Shown piece by piece: positions 52,630-60,426 of a stretch of DNA of 64,000 nt. Source of the stretch: VGTK01 sp046327915. Lineage in GTDB: Bacteria > Desulfobacterota > Binatia > UBA12015. How positions within the stretch are numbered: the stretch's first letter is position 1; the number at the start of each line of letters is the position of its first letter. Made by a program: the position numbers and the translations under genes. Location of the stretch: NCBI GenBank assembly GCA_046327915.1, contig JAXLXO010000023.1, positions 73,699-137,698 on the forward strand, in the 5' to 3' direction. Under the pieces are notes generated by a model. It saw only the letters and a list, made by a program, of their open reading frames with translations, was not told the DNA's origin and searched no databases.

Positions 52630-54258
52630 ATGCCCGCCGGGATGCGCGCGCGCGCCGCGAACCTCGTGTGGCTGCTGGCCGTCGTCGCGGGTGCGGCGAT
52701 CCGCCTCGACCAGCTGCGCGACCAGGTGCTGGTCGACGACGAGTGGCACGCGCTGCACGCGCTGCTCGCGCACGGACCGCTCGACGTCCTGCTCTCGTTC
52801 GGCACGACGGACCACTCGATCCCGCTGACGCTGTGGGACATCCTTCTCGAGCGTACCGTCGGCTTGACGGAGCTCGGCATGCGCCTGCCGTCGCTTGCGT
52901 GCGGGCTCGCGGCGCTGGTCGTGATCCCGGCGCTGGTGCGGCCGCTGATCGGCGCGCGCATCGCGGCGGGCCTCGCCTGGCTGCTCGCGATCGCGCCGAT
53001 GCACGTGTTCTTCAGCCGCCTCGCCCGGCCCTACGAGCCGGCGATGCTGCTGGTGTTCGTCGCCGTGGTCGGGCTGCTGCGCAGCACCGGAGAGCGCGCT
53101 CCGCGAGGACTGCGCAGCGCTGCGCTCGGATCGGCGCTGCTCGCGCCCTGGCTGCTGCCCGTCGTGCTGCCGATGGTCGCGACCGCGCTCGCACTCGCCG
53201 CTCTCTCCGCGTTCGGGCGGCACCCGGATGCGGCGCGCTTCTCGCAACCGACGCGCGCACGCACGCGGCGCAACGCGCTCGCCGGCGTTGCCGCGGTCGT
53301 CGCGGGCTGGACGATCCTGCTCGGCGCGCCGCTGATCGCCGACTCCGGTGCGCTCGCGGACAAGGTCGGACGCGGCACGATCGAGCTCGCGACGATCGAC
53401 GGCGCGAGCGAGCTGCTGCTCGGCACGACGTCGTTCGCGCTGCGTGTCACGTGCGTCGCGGCGATGCTCGCGGGCGCGGCCGTCGTCGCGCGACGCGCGC
53501 CGCGTCTCGCCGCGTGGGCGGGCGCGGCCGTCGTCGCGCAGACTGCGGCACTCGTCATCGCGGCGCCGCACGGGCTCCGCTTTCCGATCGTGCTCGCGCG
53601 CTACGCGTTCGCCGCGAGCCCGTTCCTACTGCTCGCGATCGCGGCCGGGGCGGATGCCATCGGCGCGGCGCTCGTGCGGCGCCCGGCGCTCGCGTCCGCA
53701 CCGGCGGCGGTGCTCCTGGCGCTGCTCGCGGCGTTTGGACCGCTGGGCCGGATCCACGCGTCGCCGAACGATTTCACCAACCACGCGTCGTATCAGGCGG
53801 ACTACGAGCCCGGACGCTACTTCGAGCGCTTCCGGCCCGACCGCGTGCCCGCGTTCTACGAGACGCTCTCGCAGCGCCCGCCGGGTTCCGTCACCGTGCT
53901 CGAGGCGCCCTGGTACTTCTACTGGCACGACCTCGCGTGGCTGCAGCGGCTGCACCGGCAGCACGTCGTGGTGGGCTTCGTCGACGAGCGCAGGGACGCC
54001 GCCCGCGTCGGCGAGGTGCCGCGCGACCGGACCGGGATCCGGCTGCGCAACGCGCTGCACGTCGCGGACACCGACGGCATCCGGGCGCGCGGCGTCGACT
54101 ACGTGATCCTGCACCGCGACGCGTTCGGCGAGATGCGGGTGCCGTTCGACGACGCGCGCGTGGACGTCTCCGGCTGGATCGCGGCGTGCCGTCAAGCATT
54201 CGGGGAGCCCGTGTTCGAGGACGGGGCGATCGTCGTCTTTGCGGTCCGCCCGGGCTGA
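52630..54258 (+). CDS. polytopic membrane protein, GT39/PMT-like glycosyltransferase
   Basis: 542 residues from ATG 52630 (ATG 52642 possible). About ten hydrophobic segments, with the first extracytoplasmic loop VLVDDEWHALHALLAHG holding the adjacent acids and His typical of GT-C transferases (PMT/ArnT). A soluble C-terminal part includes WYFYWHDLAWLQRLHRQHVVVGF. I infer a lipid-phosphate-sugar-dependent glycosyltransferase by this topology. It precedes the collagen-like protein gene by 111 bp, which could be a substrate. Confidence 0.72.
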   Translation: MPAGMRARAANLVWLLAVVAGAAIRLDQLRDQVLVDDEWHALHALLAHGPLDVLLSFGTTDHSIPLTLWDILLERTVGLTELGMRLPSLACGLAALVVIPALVRPLIGARIAAGLAWLLAIAPMHVFFSRLARPYEPAMLLVFVAVVGLLRSTGERAPRGLRSAALGSALLAPWLLPVVLPMVATALALAALSAFGRHPDAARFSQPTRARTRRNALAGVAAVVAGWTILLGAPLIADSGALADKVGRGTIELATIDGASELLLGTTSFALRVTCVAAMLAGAAVVARRAPRLAAWAGAAVVAQTAALVIAAPHGLRFPIVLARYAFAASPFLLLAIAAGADAIGAALVRRPALASAPAAVLLALLAAFGPLGRIHASPNDFTNHASYQADYEPGRYFERFRPDRVPAFYETLSQRPPGSVTVLEAPWYFYWHDLAWLQRLHRQHVVVGFVDERRDAARVGEVPRDRTGIRLRNALHVADTDGIRARGVDYVILHRDAFGEMRVPFDDARVDVSGWIAACRQAFGEPVFEDGAIVVFAVRPG

Positions 54259-54369
54259 CGCGCGGGGCAAGAAACATTTTCGGCCCGGCCTCGGGGTTTC
54301 CCTCAAGGATCGCTCTGCGTGGTCCGAGAGGGAAGACGGCACAGCACCATCGCGCCGCTGGAGGCCACC

Positions 54370-55827
54370 ATGCCCGCAATCAAGCGCACGGTGCTAGGCA
54401 CCGCCATCTCGGCGGCTCTGCTCGGCACGTTCACGACGACATTCGCGCAATCTTCCCCGATCGCGCGGACGTGCGTGGCGCCGATGCCGGGCGGGGGCGA
54501 GGCCGACCGCTATCTCCGCAAGATCGGCCCCGCGGGCCGCTGCCGCCCGAACGAGGTGCTCTTCGAGTGGGACCGTCGCGGCTTCGGCTGGCGCGGTGAG
54601 TGGGCGCCGGCGACGCGCTACGGGCTGAACGACGCGGTGAGCTTCGGGGCGTCGAGCTTCCTGTCCTTGACGGACGACAACGTCGGCATCGAGCCGGGCA
54701 GCGACCCGGCGGTCTGGGGCGTGCTCGCGCTCGAGGGCGCACAGGGAGCGACGGGGTCGAACGGTGCGAGCGGAGCGACCGGAGCCTCCGGGGCGACCGG
54801 TGCCGCTGGCCCGACGGGTGCGACGGGAGCAACCGGCGCGACGGGCGCCGCCGGCGCAACGGGCGCGACCGGCGCCGCGGGCGCGACGGGAGCCACCGGC
54901 GCCGCCGGCACGACTGGAGCAAACGGAGCCACAGGTGCCGTCGGCGCGACGGGACCGGCGGGTTCGACGGGCTCCGTGGGCGCAACCGGACCAGCGGGCG
55001 CGACGGGTGCGGCGGGCGAGAACGGTGCGACCGGACCGGCCGGCCCGAACGGCGCCACCGGACCGGCGGGCGCCACGGGCGCGGTCGGACCCATCGGAAC
55101 GACCGGCGCGGACGGCGTGACCGGACCCACTGGCGCGAGCGGCGCGGACGGTGCCACTGGCCCCGCAGGTCCTGCAGGCGCCACGGGAACCGCAGGCCCC
55201 GCGGGCGCGACCGGACCGGCCGGCACCAACGGCGCCACCGGGCCCGCAGGCCCCGCAGGCGCGACCGGAACGGCCGGTGCCAACGGCGCCACGGGACCCG
55301 CAGGGCCGACGGGTGCGGACGGCTCCCCCGGCGTGGCGGGCGCCACGGGTCCGACGGGACCGGGAGGTCCGCAGGGCGCGCAGGGCGACCCGGGGCCGGC
55401 CGGCGACACGCAGTGGAAGAAGGTCGAGACCGGCGGCATCGCGTACGACGAAGGGGGCGTGCGCCTCGGCGCGTACGGCTACGGCTCCGTGCTCGCCGAC
55501 GCCTCGGGCAACCTGCTGGTGGTCGCCGACGGCGTGCTGATGGCGGACCCCGCGTCGTTCAAGAGCGGTCTCGCCGAGGTGCTGCAGCTCGATCCGCTGA
55601 CGTACCGCTGGAGCGACAAGACGCCCTACGACCCGAAGACGACCTGGGCCGGCTTCGACGCGACACAGGTGGTGAAGGTGATCCCCGAGGCGGTCGGCGC
55701 GGACCGTCAGGGCTTCTCGACGCTGAACGACCGCGCGCTGATCGCGGCGCTGGTGAACGCCGTCAAGCAACAGCAGGCGCAGATCGACGAGCTGCGCGCG
55801 CAGGTGGAGGCGCTGCAGCCGAAGTGA
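54370..55827 (+). CDS. secreted collagen-like protein with a C-terminal S74-type chaperone domain
   Basis: 485 residues from ATG 54370, with ggagg before it. A signal peptide (LGTAISAALLGTFTTTFAQS) is followed by a 100-residue head (RYLRKIGPAGRCRPNEV, then EWAPATRYGLNDAVSFG, like a carbohydrate-binding or phage-tail fold), and then a Gly-X-Thr/Ala collagen-like tract from about residue 125 to 345 with about 70 triplets. The C-terminus, DPLTYRWSDKTPYDPKTTWAGFDATQVVKVIPEA, is an intramolecular chaperone of peptidase S74 type, cut off after trimerisation in phage tailspikes. A trimeric surface fibre is inferred. Confidence 0.87.
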   Translation: MPAIKRTVLGTAISAALLGTFTTTFAQSSPIARTCVAPMPGGGEADRYLRKIGPAGRCRPNEVLFEWDRRGFGWRGEWAPATRYGLNDAVSFGASSFLSLTDDNVGIEPGSDPAVWGVLALEGAQGATGSNGASGATGASGATGAAGPTGATGATGATGAAGATGATGAAGATGATGAAGTTGANGATGAVGATGPAGSTGSVGATGPAGATGAAGENGATGPAGPNGATGPAGATGAVGPIGTTGADGVTGPTGASGADGATGPAGPAGATGTAGPAGATGPAGTNGATGPAGPAGATGTAGANGATGPAGPTGADGSPGVAGATGPTGPGGPQGAQGDPGPAGDTQWKKVETGGIAYDEGGVRLGAYGYGSVLADASGNLLVVADGVLMADPASFKSGLAEVLQLDPLTYRWSDKTPYDPKTTWAGFDATQVVKVIPEAVGADRQGFSTLNDRALIAALVNAVKQQQAQIDELRAQVEALQPK

Positions 55828-55922
55828 CGCTCTGCGGCCCGTGTCCGCAGCGGGTGGCTCGACCGCGGCGCTTGCCGCGGCTCGGCGCGTGCGCTTGAGT
55901 GCGCCGCCGAGGAGGACCCACC

Positions 55923-56297
55923 ATGATCGGATACGTCACCATCGGCTCGAAGGATCTCGACCGCGCGTGCAAGTTCTACGACGAGCTGCTCGCCGTGGTC
56001 GGCGGGAAGCAGCTCATGGGCATGGATCGCATCAAGTTCTACGGAACCGGGATGGGCCAGCCCATGATCGCGATCTGCACGCCCTACGACGGCGGCGCGC
56101 AGAACCCCGGCAACGGCAACATGATCGCCATCCCCGGCGGCTCGCGCGAAGGCGTCGACAAGCTCTACGCGAAGGCGATCTCGCTCGGCGCGAGCGACGA
56201 GGGCGCACCGGGCGAGCGCATGCCGGTCTTCTACGGCGCGTACGTCCGCGACCTCGACGGCAACAAGCTCTGCTTCTTCGACATGAAGCTCGGGTAA
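55923..56297 (+). CDS. VOC/glyoxalase family protein
   Basis: 124 residues from ATG 55923 with gaggagg before it. IGYVTIGSKDLDRACKFYDELLA starts the vicinal-oxygen-chelate fold and YVRDLDGNKLCFF its second beta-alpha-beta-beta. It belongs to the single-domain glyoxalase/bleomycin-resistance type, likely a dioxygenase or lyase; the metal ligand His is not obvious in the first module. Function unknown. Convergent with the module 3 DUF35 gene. Confidence 0.82.
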   Translation: MIGYVTIGSKDLDRACKFYDELLAVVGGKQLMGMDRIKFYGTGMGQPMIAICTPYDGGAQNPGNGNMIAIPGGSREGVDKLYAKAISLGASDEGAPGERMPVFYGAYVRDLDGNKLCFFDMKLG

Positions 56298-56304
56298 TCA
56301 CCAC

Positions 56305-56392
56305 GAGGAGACCCGTCTCCTCGCCCCGTTGGGCCAAGCCCAACGGGGCCCCACTCCTCTGCTCGCTACGCTCGGCCCGCGCTTCGCGCGGG
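56305..56392. terminator. three adjoining hairpins after the VOC gene
   Basis: gaggagac and gtctcctc (56305-56322), gccccgttgggc and gcccaacggggc with loop caa (56323-56349), and cccgcgc and gcgcggg with loop ttc (56376-56392), all perfect. They lie between convergent genes, and the last base before them is the VOC stop. Terminators in both directions are likely. The middle one has flanks in common with the hairpins at 39.1 and 41.5 kb. Confidence 0.65.
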
Positions 56393-56411
56393 ACGGTGCA
56401 CGAGCGCTCGG

Positions 56412-56831
56412 TCACTTCGGCTTGAAGTGGAGCAAGGTCACCGTGTCGTCGACGCGCTCGAACACGGCTTCGACCGCGGCGCCGATCTCGACCGTCTCCG
56501 GGTCGCACTCGACGATCTGCGTCGGCAGCCGGACGCCGTTCTCGAGCTCGACGATCGCGTAGACGTAGGGCGTCTTGCCGAAGAACCACGGGTTGGTCGG
56601 CTTCCGCACCACCGCACAGGTGTAGATGCGGCCCGTCGGTGCTACCGCGTGCCACGCGACGTCGCGCGACAGGCACGACGGACAGAACGGGCGCGGGTAG
56701 AAGATCCACTTCGCGCACGAGCCGCAGCGCTGGATCTCGATCCGGCCCGCAGCGATCGCCTGCCAGAAGGGCGCCGCATCGCCCTCCACCTGCGGCAGCG
56801 GACGCGGGAACGAAGGCATCTGGTCGCTCAC
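56412..56831 (-). CDS. DUF35 Zn-ribbon/OB-fold protein, module 3
   Basis: 139 residues from a GTG at 56831. The ribbon is RCGSCAKWIFYPRPFCPSCLS (CxxC and CxxC), then the OB fold with GRIYTCAVVRKPT and FFGKTPYVYAIVEL. It is the same length as the module 2 DUF35 protein and follows the thiolase-3 gene by 49 bp. A second ATG at codon 5 is possible. As in Ltp2-ChsH2 pairs, it probably completes the thiolase-fold partner's site and binds the CoA ester. Confidence 0.87.
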   Translation of the reverse strand: MSDQMPSFPRPLPQVEGDAAPFWQAIAAGRIEIQRCGSCAKWIFYPRPFCPSCLSRDVAWHAVAPTGRIYTCAVVRKPTNPWFFGKTPYVYAIVELENGVRLPTQIVECDPETVEIGAAVEAVFERVDDTVTLLHFKPK

Positions 56832-56832
56832 G

Positions 56833-56896
56833 TCAGCGATCCTTTCCGTACGCCCGACGACACTCCCGGAGTCGCGCGCATCAGCGATCCTTTCCG
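56833..56896. repeat. 16 bp direct repeat over the 3' end of the thiolase-3 gene
   Basis: tcagcgatcctttccg occurs at 56833-56848 and 56881-56896, 48 bases apart. The copy at 56881 begins with the stop codon of the thiolase gene. The intervening 32 bases carry no gene. It looks like a small duplication of the gene end, as at 15.1 kb. Confidence 0.8.
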
Positions 56897-58074
56897 AAGA
56901 TCACGGAGCACTCCTCCGTGAACGTCCCGCCGTTGCCGTGCACGAACGCGACGTCGTTGCGCTTGACCTGCCGCGCGCCCGCGCGTCCCATGACCTGGCG
57001 CGCGCCTTCCACGACCAGCGTCATGCCGCCGCCGAGTCCCGGCTGTCCGAACGACAGCATTCCGCCGTTGGTGTTGAGCGGGAAGTCGCCGGCGTACGTC
57101 AGGTCGTGCGACTCGAGGAACGGACCGCCCTCGCCCTTCTTGCAGAAGCCGGCGTCCTCGAGCTCGATCAGGACCGCGCTGGTGTAGCAGTCGTAGATCT
57201 CGGCGAGCGTCACGTCCTTCGGCGCGAGCCCCGCCATCGCGAACGCCCGACGCGCCGACTCGACCGCCGGCGTGACGAGGAAGTCCGGGCGCTGGAACGG
57301 GTCCGGCTCGAGGTGCTCGCCGAAGCCCAGCACCCACGCGGGCGGATGCGGGAAGTCCTTGACGCGATCCGCCGCCGTGACGACGATCGCCTCCGCGCCC
57401 GTGCACGGCATCACGATCTCGAGCAGGTGCAGCGGGTCGCACACCATCGCCGACGCGAGCACGTCGTCGATCGTCAGCGGCTTGCCGTGGAAGAGCGCCA
57501 GCGGGTTCTGCTGCGCGCTCGTGCGCTGGTCCGCCGCGATCTTCGCGAGCTGCCGCGACGTCGTGCCGTAGCGCTGCATGTGCAGGCGCGCCGCCATCGC
57601 GTAGTCCGCGTTCGCACCCGCGGCGCCGTACGGCATCGTGAAGTCGCGCATCGGCGAGAACAGCGGCGGCGGCTTCAGGTACATGCCCTTCGGATCCCAG
57701 GTGTCACCGTTCACGCAGAGCACGGTCGACGCCTGGCCGTTCGCGATCGCGGTCGCGGCCCGCGCGACCATCGAGCACGAGGTCGCGCCGCCGAGGTCGA
57801 CGAACTCGAGGTACGTCGGCCTGAGCCCCAGGTGCTCCGCGACCACCGAGGGCCACAGCATCGAGTACTGCATCATCGCCGGGCAGACGACGATGCCGTC
57901 CACGTCCGCGGGCTTCAGCCCTGCGTCCTCGAGGGCCGCGAGCGACACCTCGGTGATGAGCCCGAGCGGCGTGCGTCCTTCCGGGGTCTTGCTCGGCTTC
58001 AGCTCGGCGAGCCCGACCACGGCGGCGCGCCCGCGCAGCGCGGCGGCGTCCTGTTCTCCAGCGGATCGTCCCAT
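56881..58074 (-). CDS. thiolase-fold protein lacking nucleophile cysteine and general-base histidine, module 3
   Basis: 397 residues from ATG 58074. The family match is to SCP-x/lipid-transfer-protein thiolases (VDGIVVCPAMM, AEIYDCYTSAVLIELEDAGF). The nucleophile site reads FVDLGGATSCSM with Gly96 where Cys is expected (Cys100 is four residues off), and the HPxG histidine of normal thiolases is Gln in FGQPGLGGG. It is more changed than the module 2 protein. The IYDCYT block keeps a candidate tyrosine. With a DUF35 partner next to it, a CoA-ester aldolase of the Ltp2 kind is the best guess. Confidence 0.82.
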   Translation of the reverse strand: MGRSAGEQDAAALRGRAAVVGLAELKPSKTPEGRTPLGLITEVSLAALEDAGLKPADVDGIVVCPAMMQYSMLWPSVVAEHLGLRPTYLEFVDLGGATSCSMVARAATAIANGQASTVLCVNGDTWDPKGMYLKPPPLFSPMRDFTMPYGAAGANADYAMAARLHMQRYGTTSRQLAKIAADQRTSAQQNPLALFHGKPLTIDDVLASAMVCDPLHLLEIVMPCTGAEAIVVTAADRVKDFPHPPAWVLGFGEHLEPDPFQRPDFLVTPAVESARRAFAMAGLAPKDVTLAEIYDCYTSAVLIELEDAGFCKKGEGGPFLESHDLTYAGDFPLNTNGGMLSFGQPGLGGGMTLVVEGARQVMGRAGARQVKRNDVAFVHGNGGTFTEECSVIFGKDR

Positions 58075-58153
58075 TGCGCGCGCGTCATACGACGGCGCGC
58101 GCGTCCGGGACAAGAGCGGGCGATCGACCGAGCCCGGGCGACGTCGCGGCGCG

Positions 58154-60355
58154 TCAGGCCGCGGTCTGTCCGCCGCGCGTCGCGACGCCCGCGGCGCCGC
58201 CGCAACGCTCGAGCGCCGCCGCGAGGTTCGCGAGCACGACCGGCTTGCTGACGAAGTCGTCCATCCCCGCGGCGAGGCAGGCCTCGCGGTCGTCGCGCAT
58301 CGCGTTCGCGGTCATCGCGATCACGCGCGGCCCGGACGATCCCGGCCAGCGCTCGCGGATCGCGCGCGTCGCGGTGAGGCCGTCCATTTCGGGCATCTGC
58401 ACGTCCATCAGCACGACGTCGTACGCCTGGCGCTCGAGCGCGCGCAGCGCCTCGACGCCGTTGGCCGCGACGTCGGCGCGATAGCCGATGCGCTCCAGAA
58501 GCTTGAGCGCGACTTTCTGATTGATGCGATTGTCCTCGGCGATCAGGATGCGCAGCGGCACGCGCTCGGCGAGCGCCGCGTCGGCCTCGCGCGCCGCCGG
58601 CTCCGGCTCCGCCTGCTCCGCGGCCTCGCTGGTCAGGCCGGCGACGAGCTGCAGCAGCCGCCCCTGCTTGACGGGCTTCACAAGCACCGACGTGTGTCGC
58701 TCCTCCGCGCGCTCGCCCGACAGCGCGACCGCGTGGCGCAGCGTGCCGAGGAGCACGACCGGCACGCTCGCGTGCCCCGGCGCCGCGCGCAGCGAGCGTA
58801 CGATCGACGCCGAGTCCACCCCGGGGATCGACGCGTCGAGCACGACGACGTCGAAGCGGTCACCGTGCGCGAGCCACGACAGGGCCTCTCCCGTGTCGAG
58901 CGTCGTGCGGCTCTCGACGCCGATCGCGTGCAGGTGCGACGCGACGACGAAGCAGCTCGTCCCGCAGTCGTCCACGACCAGCGCGCGCAGCCCCGGCCGC
59001 ACGCACACGCCGTTCGGCTCGCCGCGCAGCGCCACCGGCGGCTCGAAGGCGGTCATCGTGAAGTGGAAGGTCGAGCCCGCGCCGGGCTCGCTCTCGACCC
59101 ACACGCGTCCGCCCATCAGCTCGACGAACTGCTTCGAGATGGCGAGGCCGAGGCCGGTGCCACCGTACTTGCGCGTGGTCGAGCTGTCGCCCTGGATGAA
59201 CGGCCGGAACAGCCGCTTCACGGTCTCGGCGGGGATGCCGACGCCCGTGTCGCGCACGGCGAAGTGCAGCTCGCGGCTCATGTCCGGCAGCTCGTGCGCG
59301 GTCACCGCGAGCGTCACCTCGCCCGACGCCGTGAACTTGATCGCGTTGCTCAGGAGGTTGACCAGCACCTGGCGCAGCCGCGCGACGTCGCCGACGACCG
59401 TCGCCGGAACGGCGGGGTCGACCCACGACAGCAGCTCGAGTCCCTTGTCGGCCGCGCGCTGCACGACGAGATCGAGCGAGTCCTCGATGCAGCCGCGCAC
59501 GTCGAACGGTGCGCGCTCGAGCTCGATCTGTCCGGCCTCGATCTTCGAGAAGTCGAGCACGTCGTTGATGATGCTCAGCAGTCCGTCGCCGCTGGTGCGG
59601 ATGGTCTCGACGCACTCGCGCTGCTCGCGGCTGAGCCCCGTGCCGAGCAGGAAGCTCGTCATGCCGATCACCGCGTTCATCGGCGTGCGGATCTCGTGGC
59701 TCATGTTGGCGAGGAACTCGCTCTTCGCACGGCTCGCGCCGCGCAGGTCGTACATCAGCTCGTGATTGCGCCGCATCGAGCGGTCGAGCATCGACGCGCC
59801 GAGCACCGCGAGTCCCGTGCCGGCGACCAGCGTGATGACGATGTTCATGTAGCGCGTCGGGTCGATCACGCTGTCCGACAGCGCGCTCAGGTAGAGCACG
59901 ACCATGCCGCACGACACGACGGCCTGCGCAACCACGCCCCACGGGTAGATCACGGCGCTGCCGACCAGCAGCACGGTGAACGCACCGACGAAGAGATCCA
60001 TCTCGTCGAACTGCAGGTGGATCATCCACCACATGCCGACGCCCATCACGAGGTTGAACACCACCGCGAGCGCGATCGCGTGACGGCGTCCGGACGCGGT
60101 GCGCGCGAGCACGAGCGCGAGGACGGCGATCGCGGCGAGCACGCCGAGCACGACCAGCCGCGCCGCGACGTCCGGAACGCGCATCGCGACGTCGCCGATC
60201 GCGGCGAGCGTCACCGGCACGATCACCGTGGCGGTCGCGTACGCGAGCCGCTGCGCGGTGATCTCGTTCTGCGCCGTCCGGTACTCGGCGAACCACGGCG
60301 GACGCGCGCGCCGCACGGACCACCCCTCGGAAAGTCTTGAGAGAAAGTGCCGCAC
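58154..60355 (-). CDS. membrane hybrid histidine kinase with two receiver domains
   Basis: 733 residues from a GTG at 60355, chosen because an ATG at 60484 would run into glyA. About six hydrophobic segments (residues roughly 30-200, with an acidic loop LQFDEMDLFVG) are the sensor. Then HisKA with the phospho-acceptor SHEIRTPMNA, HATPase with NLLSNAIKFT, DTGVGIP and GTGLGLAI, receiver 1 (LVVDDCGTSC, VVLDASIPG, LVKPVK), and receiver 2 (LIAEDNRINQ, VLMDVQMPEMDG, SKPVV). Both receivers have the Asp pair, phospho-Asp, Thr/Ser and Lys. No separate regulator or phosphotransfer protein is beside it. Signal unknown; its C-terminal output is phosphorelay only. Confidence 0.9.
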   Translation of the reverse strand: MRHFLSRLSEGWSVRRARPPWFAEYRTAQNEITAQRLAYATATVIVPVTLAAIGDVAMRVPDVAARLVVLGVLAAIAVLALVLARTASGRRHAIALAVVFNLVMGVGMWWMIHLQFDEMDLFVGAFTVLLVGSAVIYPWGVVAQAVVSCGMVVLYLSALSDSVIDPTRYMNIVITLVAGTGLAVLGASMLDRSMRRNHELMYDLRGASRAKSEFLANMSHEIRTPMNAVIGMTSFLLGTGLSREQRECVETIRTSGDGLLSIINDVLDFSKIEAGQIELERAPFDVRGCIEDSLDLVVQRAADKGLELLSWVDPAVPATVVGDVARLRQVLVNLLSNAIKFTASGEVTLAVTAHELPDMSRELHFAVRDTGVGIPAETVKRLFRPFIQGDSSTTRKYGGTGLGLAISKQFVELMGGRVWVESEPGAGSTFHFTMTAFEPPVALRGEPNGVCVRPGLRALVVDDCGTSCFVVASHLHAIGVESRTTLDTGEALSWLAHGDRFDVVVLDASIPGVDSASIVRSLRAAPGHASVPVVLLGTLRHAVALSGERAEERHTSVLVKPVKQGRLLQLVAGLTSEAAEQAEPEPAAREADAALAERVPLRILIAEDNRINQKVALKLLERIGYRADVAANGVEALRALERQAYDVVLMDVQMPEMDGLTATRAIRERWPGSSGPRVIAMTANAMRDDREACLAAGMDDFVSKPVVLANLAAALERCGGAAGVATRGGQTAA

Positions 60356-60426
60356 CGAGGGTCTATCGGCAGGTCGGCGCCGAGACTTCTCGGTCGCATC
60401 CCCCGCGCGGGGTGTCGTCGCGTCCG

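Noticed and set aside
54394..55770. 458-codon frame antisense to the collagen-like gene with Pro/Ala triplets
   Set aside because: It reads the complement of the Gly-X-Thr triplets, so the repeat pattern is a mirror of the real one; it lacks a signal peptide and a start site.
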